Below, piece after piece: positions 1 to 7,953 of a DNA stretch of 35,508 nucleotides. The notes below the pieces were generated by a model, which saw only the letters and a list, made by a program, of their open reading frames with translations, was not told the DNA's origin and made no database searches. Source of the DNA: Pseudomonadaceae bacterium. Lineage in GTDB: Bacteria > Pseudomonadota > Gammaproteobacteria > Pseudomonadales > Pseudomonadaceae. The stretch lies in NCBI GenBank assembly GCA_019747075.1, contig JAIERF010000282.1, positions 1 to 35,508 of the forward strand, in the 5' to 3' direction. The position numbers and the translations under genes are program-made. The stretch's first letter is position 1; each line of letters begins with the position of its first letter.

Positions 1-17
1 TAGGTCATCGTCAAGCT
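1..17 (+). rRNA. rrf: 5S rRNA, 3' end only (partial)
   Basis: The window opens with TAGGTCATCGTCAAGC, which matches the 3' end of Pseudomonas 5S rRNA as I recall it; that strand pairs with the 5' TGCTTGACGA of the molecule. A strong terminator follows at once, as expected at the end of an rrn operon. Only about 17 of some 120 bases are present. An rrn operon upstream of birA is the arrangement I recall from P. aeruginosa. Confidence 0.8.
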
Positions 18-24
18 TCTACAC

Positions 25-64
25 CAAACCCCTGATCATCGTAAGATGGTCGGGGGTTTGTCTT
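25..64 (+). terminator. Intrinsic terminator of the upstream rRNA operon
   Basis: A 16-bp stem (25-40 with 45-60, two G-U pairs) closes on the loop GTAA; the 3' arm ends GGGGGTTTG and is followed by TCTTTG. It sits a few bases after the 5S end, so it most likely ends the rrn transcript. Confidence 0.9.
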
Positions 65-150
65 TGCGCGAAGAAAAGGTATTGACCGACTGCTGGCCGG
101 GATACGGTCACGCCGCTATCATGCCGCCTCTATAACCTGGTGCATTCATA

Positions 151-1107
151 ATGCGAACTTTGCTGACACTGCTGCAGGATGGAAAATTTCATTCAGGCCA
201 AGCGCTAGGTGCAGCGCTGGGCGTGAGCCGAAGTGCGGTTTGGAAGCAGTTGCAGCATCTCCGGACTGATTTGGGCTTGCCTGTTCACAGCGTTCGCGGT
301 CGTGGTTATCGTCTTGAGTCTGCCCTCAGTGTTTTAAATGCTGAGGCGCTAACGGCTGATGGTGTTGTTTGGCCCATTTTCTTGCATGAGCAAACTGACT
401 CGACAAATGCTGAGGCGCTACGGCTTCTTGATGCTGGAGTCTCTGCGCCGTTTCTGGTGCTTGCAGAGCAGCAGTTGCAGGGGCGTGGCCGTCGAGGTCG
501 TACGTGGGTTAGCCCCTATGGGCAAAATCTGTACTTCAGCCTCGCTTGGCGCATCGATGGCGGTGCTCGGCATCTTGACGGTTTAAGTCTTGTGGTTGGG
601 CTGGCGGTTCTGCGGGCACTTCAAAGCGTTGGTCTAAATAAGTCGGGTCTTAAGTGGCCGAATGATGTGTTGGTGGGCGGGCGTAAAATTGGCGGCATTT
701 TACTTGAGCTCGTCGGGGATCCTGCTGATGTCTGTCACGTCGTAATGGGGGTGGGCATTAACGTTAATATGCGCCTCGATAATCTGGGTATTGATCAGCC
801 CTGGACATCACTAGTTAACGAGCTTGGTGCGGTCGTTAATCGCAACTCGTTAGTTGCTGCGTTAAGTGTTGAGCTGCAGAAAATTCTGCTGCGTCATCGT
901 CAGGAGGGGTTTGCTGGGCTAAGGAGCGAGTGGGAGTCTGTGCACTTATGGCAGAATCGCCGCGTTTCTTTGTCTACCGCTCAGCGTGACGTCACGGGTG
1001 ATGTGCTTGGCGTGGATAATTGTGGTGCTTTGCGTTTGCTTGTTGAAGGCGTGGAACAAGTTTTTAGCGGGGGCGAAATCAGCTTGAGGCTGCGTGATGA
1101 TTCTTGA
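151..1107 (+). CDS. birA: Biotin--[acetyl-CoA-carboxylase] ligase / biotin operon repressor
   Basis: BirA makes biotinyl-5'-AMP and transfers biotin to the lysine of the biotin carboxyl carrier protein; forms with the N-terminal helix-turn-helix can also repress biotin genes. The 318-aa product has a winged helix at about residues 1-60 (VSRSAVWKQLQHL), the biotinyl-AMP loop GRGRRGRTW at 111-119, KWPND at 168-172 and RKIGGILLE at about 178-186, in family order and at family length (E. coli 321 aa). No clear Shine-Dalgarno precedes the ATG. TTGACC at 82-87 could be a -35 box but has no good -10 at 17 bp, so the promoter is unresolved. It overlaps coaX. DNA binding is inferred from the domain only. 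Confidence 0.97.
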   Translation: MRTLLTLLQDGKFHSGQALGAALGVSRSAVWKQLQHLRTDLGLPVHSVRGRGYRLESALSVLNAEALTADGVVWPIFLHEQTDSTNAEALRLLDAGVSAPFLVLAEQQLQGRGRRGRTWVSPYGQNLYFSLAWRIDGGARHLDGLSLVVGLAVLRALQSVGLNKSGLKWPNDVLVGGRKIGGILLELVGDPADVCHVVMGVGINVNMRLDNLGIDQPWTSLVNELGAVVNRNSLVAALSVELQKILLRHRQEGFAGLRSEWESVHLWQNRRVSLSTAQRDVTGDVLGVDNCGALRLLVEGVEQVFSGGEISLRLRDDS

Positions 1108-1840
1108 GCTGGACTGTGGAAATACGTTAATTAAATGGCGAGTTCTTAATTCCGGCGTTAGCGATGTTCTGTCTGCTGGGGTAGTTGCAAGCGTTGATGA
1201 GTTGCTCGTTGAGCTTCAGGGGCAGTCAGCTCTTTCCTTGCAGCGTTGCAGGCTTGTTAGCGTGCGCAGCGATGAAGAGACAGCCCTGCTGATTACAGCC
1301 ATAGAGCGTGCGTTCAGTTTGAGATGCTGTTTGGCGAAGCCGGCCCTCTGTGAGGCGGGTGTGCATAACGGTTATGCAGACTACCAGCGTCTAGGTATGG
1401 ATCGTTGGCTTGCAATCATTGGTGCGTATCAGTTGGCGCGCGGCCCATCTCTAGTGTTGGATCTTGGGACTGCGATAACGGCGGACTACGTGGATGCAGC
1501 GGGGCGGCACTTGGGTGGATATATATGCCCGGGGCTGCCGCTAATGAGAGGGCTGTTGCGTACGCATACTCAGCGTATTCGTTATGAGGATCCTGTTGTT
1601 GGCCTTAGAGAACAGTCATTCCAGCCGGGTCGTACGACCATGGATGCTGTCGAGCGTGGAAGTCTTCTGATGCTGCGAGGCTTTGCTGGTACGCAGTTAG
1701 CGGTCGCTGCTGAGTGCTTGGGTGCGGAGTTTGAGGTTTTCTTGACTGGAGGCGATTCGGCCTTGATTCAAGATGTTGTGCCATTTGCCAGGGTTGTGCC
1801 TGACCTTGTCTTCATTGGTTTAGCGGTAGTTTGCCCCTAG
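1097..1840 (+). CDS. coaX: Type III pantothenate kinase
   Basis: CoaX phosphorylates pantothenate, the first step of coenzyme A synthesis; type III enzymes resist CoA feedback and need a monovalent cation. The 247-aa product shows the phosphate-binding start LDCGNT (5-10), YQRLGMDRW (96-104) with the likely catalytic Asp102, LDLGTAITAD (121-130), GGYICPG (140-146) and FLTGGDS near the end, all type III signatures. The ORF track starts at GTG 1094; I prefer ATG 1097 because GAGG at 1086-1089 is then well spaced and family proteins begin MILELD. It overlaps the end of birA by 11 bp, so the two are probably translationally coupled. Confidence 0.95.
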   Translation: MILELDCGNTLIKWRVLNSGVSDVLSAGVVASVDELLVELQGQSALSLQRCRLVSVRSDEETALLITAIERAFSLRCCLAKPALCEAGVHNGYADYQRLGMDRWLAIIGAYQLARGPSLVLDLGTAITADYVDAAGRHLGGYICPGLPLMRGLLRTHTQRIRYEDPVVGLREQSFQPGRTTMDAVERGSLLMLRGFAGTQLAVAAECLGAEFEVFLTGGDSALIQDVVPFARVVPDLVFIGLAVVCP

Positions 1841-1854
1841 TCCTGAGGTCGTAT

Positions 1855-2532
1855 ATGCGTTGGTTTTTTCTGCTCCTGCTGGTTTTGAATTTGTTCTATT
1901 ACGTCTGGCATCAGCAGCAAGCACCTCTGCGGGTAAAAGAGGTTGAATCATTTTCGCTGTACCAGGGCGCACGGCAGAATATTCGCCTGGTGAGTGAGGC
2001 TGATGTCGCCAGGGTACCTGTAGAGTCAGGCGCTCAAGCCGTCAGCAGTCAGGCGGTTTGTTTGTATCTTGGTAGTTTTGAGCAGGAGGCTGAAGCTCTT
2101 GCGCTAGAGCAGCGGCTTTTGAGTCTTGATATCCAGTCTGGGGTGCGTTCAATTGATGCGGCTGCGGGCGTCGACTACTGGGTATATCTCGTTCCGTTGG
2201 CTTCTAGGCAGGCATCTTTGCGCCAGTTGAAAGAGTTGCAGGCTCGAAAAATCGATAGCTACATTATTGGTCAGGGTGATCTGGCCAATGGTATTTCTTT
2301 GGGGATTTTTCCGCGCAGCGATTCTGCTGAAAGTGTAATGCAGCGTTTGCGTGAGGCGGGTTACGAGCCGATGTTGCGCGAGTTATCACGAGCTCACCGG
2401 GCTTACTGGGTGAGAATTGCCCCGGAAAGTCGCCGTTTGGCGAGTGATGCACTGCTTGAAAGCTTGGCTCGGGACTTTGAGCGACTGGAGCACCAGTTAA
2501 TGCCATGCGAAGGTGTTGCATCGGCGGGCTAG
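1855..2532 (+). CDS. Membrane-anchored SPOR-like domain protein
   Basis: This 225-aa protein has no named function. Residues about 3-16 (WFFLLLLVLNLFYYVW) form one membrane anchor after a short cytoplasmic start, so the rest is probably periplasmic. Two SPOR-like units (beta-strand, helix, beta-strand) are visible: CLYLGSFEQEAEALALEQRL and GISLGIFPRSDSAESVMQRL. SPOR domains bind peptidoglycan stripped of stem peptides at the septum; whether this one does is inference. The ORF track begins at TTG 1831 inside coaX; ATG 1855 is better, with TGAGG at 1844-1848. A homologue (hypothetical, with SPOR domain) sits in the same place in P. aeruginosa as I recall. A candidate promoter for the tRNA-tuf unit overlaps its last codons. 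Confidence 0.85.
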   Translation: MRWFFLLLLVLNLFYYVWHQQQAPLRVKEVESFSLYQGARQNIRLVSEADVARVPVESGAQAVSSQAVCLYLGSFEQEAEALALEQRLLSLDIQSGVRSIDAAAGVDYWVYLVPLASRQASLRQLKELQARKIDSYIIGQGDLANGISLGIFPRSDSAESVMQRLREAGYEPMLRELSRAHRAYWVRIAPESRRLASDALLESLARDFERLEHQLMPCEGVASAG

Positions 2533-2544
2533 TTTGCATAGAAT
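2516..2544 (+). promoter_or_regulatory. Candidate sigma-70 promoter P1 for the tRNA-tuf unit
   Basis: TTGCAT (2516-2521), 17 bp, TAGAAT (2539-2544), then a GC-rich discriminator GGCGCCCGC typical of stringently controlled stable-RNA promoters. The -35 half lies inside the end of the SPOR gene. The -35 matches consensus at 3 of 6 positions, the -10 at 5 of 6. Not experimentally supported here. Confidence 0.5.
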
Positions 2545-2552
2545 GGCGCCCG

Positions 2553-2587
2553 CTTCATGGAGAGCTGCCGAAAGCGGTGTCATGAAG
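2553..2587 (+). repeat. Inverted repeat CTTCATG / CATGAAG in the tRNA leader
   Basis: CTTCATG (2553-2559) and CATGAAG (2581-2587) are perfect inverse complements 21 bases apart; between them TGCCG-AAAG-CGGTG can form a small inner stem. It would lie in the leader of a transcript started at P1. There is no following U-tract, so it is not a terminator. Processing site or operator are both possible. Confidence 0.5.
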
Positions 2588-2631
2588 TTGCTGTCGATAG
2601 AAGCTAACCTTAGGTTTTTAAAAGGAAAAGC

Positions 2632-2660
2632 TTGACAGCGGGTCGGCAAGCAAAGAGAAT
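2632..2660 (+). promoter_or_regulatory. Main promoter of the tRNA-Tyr/Gly/Thr-tuf unit
   Basis: A perfect -35 TTGACA (2632-2637), 17-bp spacer and GAGAAT (2655-2660, 4 of 6) followed by the GC-rich discriminator GCCGGC. Transcription would start near 2667, just before tRNA-Tyr. CGGCA (2644-2648) and TGCCG (2660-2664) form an inverted repeat around the -10. Confidence 0.75.
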
Positions 2661-2672
2661 GCCGGCACTTTT

Positions 2673-2758
<86 letters not shown>

Positions 2759-2778
2759 TTCAGTATGAGTATCAGGCT

Positions 2779-2852
2779 GCGGGTGTAGTTTAGTGGTAGA
2801 ACCTTAGCCTTCCAAGCTAATGATGCGGGTTCGATTCCCGCCACCCGCTCCA
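2779..2852 (+). tRNA. glyT: tRNA-Gly (UCC)
   Basis: Acceptor GCGGGTG pairs with CACCCGC; anticodon stem TTAGC/GCTAA encloses CTTCCAA with anticodon UCC; T loop TTCGATT; encoded CCA. 74 nt. Lies 22 nt after tRNA-Tyr in the same transcript. Confidence 0.97.
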
Positions 2853-2878
2853 AGTTTGATGTTCTGAAAAAGCGTTTG

Positions 2879-2954
2879 GCTCATGTAGCTCAGTTGGTAG
2901 AGCACACCCTTGGTAAGGGTGAGGTCAGCGGTTCGAATCCGCTCATGAGCTCCA
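2879..2954 (+). tRNA. thrT: tRNA-Thr (GGU)
   Basis: Acceptor GCTCATG pairs with CATGAGC; anticodon stem CACCC/GGGTG encloses TTGGTAA with anticodon GGU; T loop TTCGAAT; encoded CCA. 76 nt. Followed by a hairpin and then tuf. Confidence 0.97.
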
Positions 2955-2960
2955 TTATTT

Positions 2961-2998
2961 AAAGGCAGATATGCAGATATCTGCCTTTATTTTAATGG
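2961..2998 (+). terminator. Perfect 12-bp hairpin with U-rich tail between tRNA-Thr and tuf
   Basis: AAAGGCAGATAT (2961-2972) and ATATCTGCCTTT (2977-2988) are perfect complements around GCAG, and the tail reads ATTTTAA. It could be an intrinsic attenuator letting a fraction of polymerases into tuf, or an RNase site separating tRNAs from mRNA. No promoter is visible between it and tuf, so full termination would silence tuf unless it is read through. Confidence 0.55.
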
Positions 2999-3044
2999 CG
3001 GTAATTTGCTCAATTCTTTGATGATTCGATGGGAGACGGTCAAA

Positions 3045-4241
<1,197 letters not shown>

Positions 4242-4242
4242 A

Positions 4243-4271
4243 TTGATCAAATCTCATCGGGCCGGCATAAT
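4243..4271 (+). promoter_or_regulatory. Promoter of the tRNA-Trp-secE-nusG unit
   Basis: TTGATC (4243-4248), exactly 17 bp, CATAAT (4266-4271). The -10 box forms the loop of the terminator hairpin of tuf, so the end of one unit and the start of the next share the same bases. A start near 4278 would give tRNA-Trp a leader of about 15 nt. Confidence 0.7.
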
Positions 4272-4292
4272 GGTCGGCCTGATTTTGTTTTT
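4259..4292 (+). terminator. Intrinsic terminator after tuf copy 1
   Basis: GGCCGGC (4260-4266) pairs with GTCGGCC (4273-4279) around a 6-base loop, extended by one G-U pair, and is followed by TGATTTTGTTTTTA. Its loop is the -10 of the next promoter. Confidence 0.7.
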
Positions 4293-4368
4293 AGGTCAGT
4301 AGCTCAATTGGCAGAGCGACGGTCTCCAAAACCGTAGGTTGGGGGTTCGATTCCCTCCTGACCTGCCA
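4293..4368 (+). tRNA. trpT: tRNA-Trp (CCA)
   Basis: Acceptor AGGTCAG pairs with CTGACCT; anticodon stem ACGGT/ACCGT encloses CTCCAAA with anticodon CCA; T loop TTCGATT; discriminator G and encoded CCA. 76 nt. It is 47 nt before secE and most likely cotranscribed with it. Confidence 0.97.
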
Positions 4369-4415
4369 GATTCTCCTTCGGATGAACTGGTGTGTCTTTT
4401 ACAGGATCCTTGCAA

Positions 4416-4784
4416 ATGAATGCCAAGGCTGAAACCGTTGAATCACGTTACGACCTTTTGAAGTGGCTTGTTGTTGCTGCTTTGATTGTGGTCGGTGTGG
4501 TTGGTAATCAGTTCTACGCCGCAGAGCCCATTATCTATCGTGTATTGGCGCTGTTGGCTATTGCTGTTGTTGCTGCTTATGTTGGTTTGCAGACGGCAAA
4601 AGGTCAGGCGTTCTTTGGCTTGGTGAAAGAAGCGCGCATCGAGATCCGTAAGGTTGTTTGGCCTACGCGCCAAGAAACCACGCAGACTACGTTGATCGTG
4701 GTTGCCGTGGTTCTGGTTATGGCGCTGCTGTTGTGGGGTCTTGATTCCCTGCTTGGCTGGCTTGTTTCGTTGATTGTTGGTTAA
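4416..4784 (+). CDS. secE: Preprotein translocase subunit SecE
   Basis: SecE clamps SecY in the inner-membrane Sec channel. The 122-aa protein has three hydrophobic segments (about 14-34, 40-60 and 93-117), as in E. coli, and the conserved amphipathic motif VVWPTRQET before the last one, which is the essential region. The track starts at 4392 with an alternative codon; ATG 4416 fits the usual Pseudomonas length and has AGGA at 4403-4406. nusG starts 10 nt after the stop. Its partner secY is in the spc cluster of this window. Confidence 0.97.
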   Translation: MNAKAETVESRYDLLKWLVVAALIVVGVVGNQFYAAEPIIYRVLALLAIAVVAAYVGLQTAKGQAFFGLVKEARIEIRKVVWPTRQETTQTTLIVVAVVLVMALLLWGLDSLLGWLVSLIVG

Positions 4785-4794
4785 AAGGTGTCCC

Positions 4795-5328
4795 GTGGCT
4801 AAGCGTTGGTACGTTGTGCATGCTTACTCGGGTTACGAGAAGCATGTAATGCGCTCACTGATTGAGCGTGTGAAGCTGGCCGGCATGGAAGACGGCTTTG
4901 GCGAAATTCTGGTTCCCACTGAAGAAGTGGTTGAAATGCGTAATGGCCAGAAGCGCAAAAGCGAGCGCAAGTTCTTTCCAGGCTATGTGCTGGTACAGAT
5001 GGATATGAACGAGGGTACTTGGCACTTGGTCAAGGATACACCTCGGGTGATGGGCTTTATCGGCGGTACTGCGGATAAGCCTGCGCCAATCACAGATAAA
5101 GAAGCCGAGGCGATTCTGCGTCGCGTTGCTGATGGTAGCGACAAGCCGAAGCCGAAGACGTTGTTTGAGCCGGGTGAAGTTGTTCGGGTCGTTGATGGTC
5201 CGTTCGCTGACTTTAATGGTGTGGTTGAAGAGGTCAATTACGAGAAGAGCCGCCTGCAGGTTGCTGTTCTCATCTTTGGTCGCTCGACGCCCGTTGAGTT
5301 GGAATTCAGCCAGGTCGAAAAGGCGTAG
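4795..5328 (+). CDS. nusG: Transcription termination/antitermination factor NusG
   Basis: NusG binds the RNA polymerase clamp, suppresses pausing and links polymerase to Rho or to ribosomal protein S10. The 177-aa protein begins [16 protein letters not shown] (NGN domain, about 1-115) and ends in a KOW domain ([19 protein letters not shown], about 126-177). The track starts at TTG 4774 inside secE; GTG 4795 is chosen because AAGGTG precedes it and the conserved start is AKRWYVVH. The secE-nusG pair is conserved in bacteria. A strong terminator follows, so the unit ends here. Confidence 0.98.
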   Translation: MAKRWYVVHAYSGYEKHVMRSLIERVKLAGMEDGFGEILVPTEEVVEMRNGQKRKSERKFFPGYVLVQMDMNEGTWHLVKDTPRVMGFIGGTADKPAPITDKEAEAILRRVADGSDKPKPKTLFEPGEVVRVVDGPFADFNGVVEEVNYEKSRLQVAVLIFGRSTPVELEFSQVEKA

Positions 5329-5344
5329 CTTAAAAGCATCCTAG

Positions 5345-5374
5345 ACCCCGCAGCCTTAGGCTGTGGGGTTTTTT
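5345..5374 (+). terminator. Intrinsic terminator after nusG
   Basis: ACCCCGCAGCC pairs with GGCTGTGGGGT (11 bp, one G-U) around TTA, followed by TTTTT. It separates trpT-secE-nusG from the L11 operon. Confidence 0.92.
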
Positions 5375-5400
5375 CGTCACTGGGATAAACGTGTAAGTAA

Positions 5401-5428
5401 CCGGGGAGCCGTAAGGCGCTTGAACCCG
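5401..5428 (+). promoter_or_regulatory. Candidate ribosomal protein L1 binding site in the rplK leader
   Basis: The leader reads CCGGGGAGCCGTAAGGCGCTTGAACCCG: an outer CGGG/CCCG stem, an inner GCC-GTAA-GGC stem and an asymmetric internal loop between them. L1 represses the L11 operon in E. coli by binding a 23S-like structure of this kind. Assignment rests on position and shape. I could not find a convincing promoter between the nusG terminator and this point. Confidence 0.45.
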
Positions 5429-5443
5429 AATTTGGAGTAGCTC

Positions 5444-5875
5444 ATGGCTAAGAAGATTAATGCTTATATCAAGCTGCAAGTGAAGGCTGGCCAGGCCAAC
5501 CCTTCGCCACCCGTGGGCCCTGCACTGGGTCAACACGGCGTGAATATCATGGAGTTCTGTAAGGCGTTCAACGCCCGGACCCAGGGTATGGAAGCTGGCT
5601 TGCCAACTCCGGTCATCATCACTGTATACAGCGACCGTAGCTTCACTTTCGAAACCAAAAGCACCCCTGCTTCGGTTCTGCTGAAGAAGGCTGCAGGCCT
5701 GACCAGCGGTTCGGCTCGTCCGAATACCGTTAAGGTTGGCACTGTTACTCGTGCTCAGCTGGAAGAGATCGCGAAAACCAAAAACGCTGATCTGACCGCT
5801 GCCGATATGGATGCCGCTGTGCGCACTATCGCCGGCTCCGCTCGTAGCATGGGCCTGAACGTGGAGGGTGTGTAA
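5444..5875 (+). CDS. rplK: 50S ribosomal protein L11
   Basis: L11 (uL11) sits with 23S rRNA in the GTPase-associated centre, where it helps factor binding and RelA activation; thiostrepton binds nearby. The 143-aa product has the classic start [37 protein letters not shown]-type region with its prolines and the C-terminal rRNA-binding domain ending [14 protein letters not shown] at 5434-5437 precedes ATG 5444. Its stop overlaps the rplA start (TAATG), so the two are coupled. Confidence 0.99.
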   Translation: MAKKINAYIKLQVKAGQANPSPPVGPALGQHGVNIMEFCKAFNARTQGMEAGLPTPVIITVYSDRSFTFETKSTPASVLLKKAAGLTSGSARPNTVKVGTVTRAQLEEIAKTKNADLTAADMDAAVRTIAGSARSMGLNVEGV

Positions 5876-6570
5876 TGGCTAAGTTGACTAAGCGCCAAAA
5901 GGCCATCGCGGCCAAAGTAGTTGCTGGCAAGTCTTACAACTTTGAAGAAGCAGCTGTGCTGCTGGCTGAGTTGTCTGCTGTCAAGTTCACCGAGTCGTTC
6001 GACGTTGCTGTGAACCTGGGTGTTGATCCGCGTAAATCCGACCAGGTTGTTCGTGGCGCTACCGTGCTGCCGAACGGTACTGGCAAGACTGTCCGCGTTG
6101 CCGTGTTCACCCAGGGTCCAGGCGCTGAAGCTGCCCTGGCCGCTGGCGCTGACAAAGTTGGTATGGACGAATTGGCTGCTGAGATGAAAGCCGGCGACCT
6201 GAACTACGACGTAGTAATTGCCTCCCCGGACGCAATGCGTGTTGTTGGTCAGTTGGGTCAGATCCTCGGCCCGCGCGGCCTGATGCCTAACCCGAAAGTG
6301 GGTACTGTAACTGCCGACGTCGCCACTGCCGTGAAAAACGCCAAGGCTGGTCAGGTTCGTTATCGCACCGACAAGAACGGCATCATCCACACCTCGATCG
6401 GTAAAGTTGGCTTTGAAGCCAGCAAGCTGAAAGAAAACGTGGAAGCGCTGATTGCTGACCTGAAGCGTCTGAAACCTTCGACTTCGAAGGGCATCTACGT
6501 TAAGCGCGTAAGCATCAGCACTACCATGGGCCCAGGTCTGGTTATCGACCAGGCTTCGCTCGACGCGTAA
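5875..6570 (+). CDS. rplA: 50S ribosomal protein L1
   Basis: L1 (uL1) forms the mobile stalk that moves deacylated tRNA out of the E site, and it represses its own operon by binding the rplK leader. The 231-aa product starts [11 protein letters not shown] and carries the conserved [14 protein letters not shown] segment at about residues 130-143. It overlaps rplK by one base and is followed by the 213-nt leader of rplJ. Confidence 0.99.
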   Translation: MAKLTKRQKAIAAKVVAGKSYNFEEAAVLLAELSAVKFTESFDVAVNLGVDPRKSDQVVRGATVLPNGTGKTVRVAVFTQGPGAEAALAAGADKVGMDELAAEMKAGDLNYDVVIASPDAMRVVGQLGQILGPRGLMPNPKVGTVTADVATAVKNAKAGQVRYRTDKNGIIHTSIGKVGFEASKLKENVEALIADLKRLKPSTSKGIYVKRVSISTTMGPGLVIDQASLDA

Positions 6571-6591
6571 GCGACTGTTGTAAATGAATAG

Positions 6592-6615
6592 GCGGGTGAG
6601 GGTGACCTCATCCGC
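6592..6615 (+). other. Unassigned 10-bp hairpin between rplA and the L10 leader
   Basis: GCGGGTGAGG (6592-6601) pairs with CCTCATCCGC (6606-6615) around GTGA, with one G-U pair. No U-tract follows, so it is not an intrinsic terminator. A processing site after rplA or an outer arm of the L10 leader are options. Confidence 0.55.
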
Positions 6616-6621
6616 ACGCAA

Positions 6622-6783
6622 GATTGGGGTCCCTGCCTGGCGGGGGCTATCCAAGACCGTAGGCGGCGCAAGCCTTAAACCATAAGCCTACGCAGATGGT
6701 GCTCCCGGTTCTTTACCGAATCAGACACCAAAACGACATCCGGCTTCGGCCAGATGAAACGGTAACAAGCAGGAGTTTTACCC
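6622..6783 (+). promoter_or_regulatory. L10 leader: autoregulatory mRNA structure before rplJ
   Basis: The region folds into the arms expected of the Gammaproteobacterial L10 leader, where the L10(L12)4 complex binds and blocks rplJ-rplL translation. The clearest helix is CGTAGGC (6658-6664) with GCCTACG (6686-6692), enclosing GGC-GCAA-GCC; GGTGCTCCCGG follows. The AGGAG of rplJ (6771-6775) closes the region. Assignment rests on position and these helices. Confidence 0.8.
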
Positions 6784-7284
6784 GTGGCAATTAAACTCGA
6801 AGACAAGAAGGCCATCGTCGCTGAAGTCAACGAGGCTGCCAAAGCTGCCCTGTCCGCTGTTGTGGCTGATGCCCGCGGTGTGACGGTAGGCGCTATGACC
6901 GGACTCCGTAAAGAGGCTCGTGAAGCTGGTGTGTACGTGCGCGTTGTGCGTAACACCCTGCTCAAGCGTGCCGTTGCTGACACTGAATACAGTGTTCTCA
7001 ACGACGCCTTCACTGGCCCGACCTTGATTGCATTCTCCAACGAACACCCGGGCGCTGCTGCTCGTCTGTTCAAAGAGTTCGCTAAAGGTAACGATAAGTT
7101 CGAGATCAAGGCAGCTGCGTTTGAGGGCAAGTTCCTCGCAGCAAACCAGATCGACGTTTTGGCTTCGCTGCCAACTCGCGACGAAGCTATTGCACGACTG
7201 ATGAGCGTGATTCAAGGCGCTACCAGCAAGCTGGCTCGTACTCTGGCGGCCGTTCGCGATCAGAAAGAAGCTGCCGCTGCCTAA
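6784..7284 (+). CDS. rplJ: 50S ribosomal protein L10
   Basis: L10 (uL10) anchors the L7/L12 dimers to the 50S stalk base and is the autogenous repressor of its own operon. The 166-aa product has the conserved start [15 protein letters not shown], the RNA-binding part with [14 protein letters not shown]-like sequence, and an alanine-rich C-terminal helix that holds L12 dimers. It starts at GTG 6784 with AGGAG 8 nt upstream. rplL follows after 80 nt. Confidence 0.99.
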   Translation: MAIKLEDKKAIVAEVNEAAKAALSAVVADARGVTVGAMTGLRKEAREAGVYVRVVRNTLLKRAVADTEYSVLNDAFTGPTLIAFSNEHPGAAARLFKEFAKGNDKFEIKAAAFEGKFLAANQIDVLASLPTRDEAIARLMSVIQGATSKLARTLAAVRDQKEAAAA

Positions 7285-7364
7285 GGCATCGAAAGTACTT
7301 TCAACATCATATGTTTAATTTGATAGCTGCCTAGGCTGTCACCCCAATACAGGAATTTATAGTC

Positions 7365-7730
7365 ATGTCTCTGACTAACGAACAAATCATCGAAGCCATC
7401 GGCCAGAAAACCGTTCTGGAAGTTGTTGAGCTGATCAAAGCAATGGAAGAAACCTTCGGCGTGACCGCTGCTGTTGCCGCTGCTGGCCCAGCTGCTGCTG
7501 CCGCTGTTGTTGAAGAGCAAACCGAGTTCAACGTTGTTCTGGTTGAAGCCGGCGAGAAGAAAGTAAACGTGATCAAGGCCGTTCGTGAACTGACCGGTCT
7601 GGGTCTGAAAGAAGCCAAGGCTGTAGTTGACGGCGCTCCTGGCGTGGTTAAAGAAGGCGTGTCGAAAGACGAAGCCGAAGCCGCTAAAAAGGCTCTGGAA
7701 GAAGCTGGCGCCAAAGTCGAGCTCAAGTAA
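7365..7730 (+). CDS. rplL: 50S ribosomal protein L7/L12
   Basis: L7/L12 (bL12) dimers form the flexible stalk that recruits elongation factors and promotes GTP hydrolysis. The 121-aa protein shows its three parts: N-terminal dimerisation region (about 1-33), a hinge rich in Ala and Pro ([12 protein letters not shown]) and the C-terminal domain with [28 protein letters not shown] at 7351-7354 precedes the start. An attenuator follows, as expected for a protein needed in four copies, so that downstream rpoBC is made at a lower level. Confidence 0.99.
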   Translation: MSLTNEQIIEAIGQKTVLEVVELIKAMEETFGVTAAVAAAGPAAAAAVVEEQTEFNVVLVEAGEKKVNVIKAVRELTGLGLKEAKAVVDGAPGVVKEGVSKDEAEAAKKALEEAGAKVELK

Positions 7731-7776
7731 GCGAAGACTTTGCGTCTACAGCCTGCGCGACTCGCGTAAGGCTGAT

Positions 7777-7806
7777 GGCTGGTGGCTTTTGCCACCGGCC
7801 TTTTTC
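7777..7806 (+). terminator. Attenuating intrinsic terminator between rplL and rpoB
   Basis: GGCTGGTGGC pairs with GCCACCGGCC (10 bp, one G-U) around TTTT, then TTTTTCC. No sigma-70 promoter is evident between it and rpoB, so it must be leaky; in E. coli the equivalent site stops most polymerases and sets the ribosomal protein to RNA polymerase ratio. Confidence 0.85.
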
Positions 7807-7812
7807 CGTTAT

Positions 7813-7922
7813 GGGCGTTTGGCTGTGAGCCAGCGCCCTTAACTGAAGCACTACCACCCGATGCGGTGGCGCAAACCAAGGGGTTTGCAAGATTTTCTGG
7901 CTGCTCCCGTCGGGAGGGGCCA
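7813..7922 (+). promoter_or_regulatory. rpoB leader with four consecutive hairpins
   Basis: After the attenuator the leader holds GGGCG...CGCCC with inner GGCT/AGCC (7813-7838), CCACC/GGTGG (7854-7869), GCAAACC/GGTTTGC (7871-7888) and TGGC-CTCCC/GGGAG-GCCA (7898-7922). RNase III processing or translational control of rpoB are candidate roles. The structures are seen; the role is inferred. Confidence 0.55.
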
Positions 7923-7953
7923 AACAAGCAGGTGACCAAGCTGGGGAACGCTG

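Noticed and set aside
5755-6654. 299-aa minus-strand ORF opposite rplA
   Set aside because: Shadow of a highly expressed gene with no family motif and no Shine-Dalgarno.
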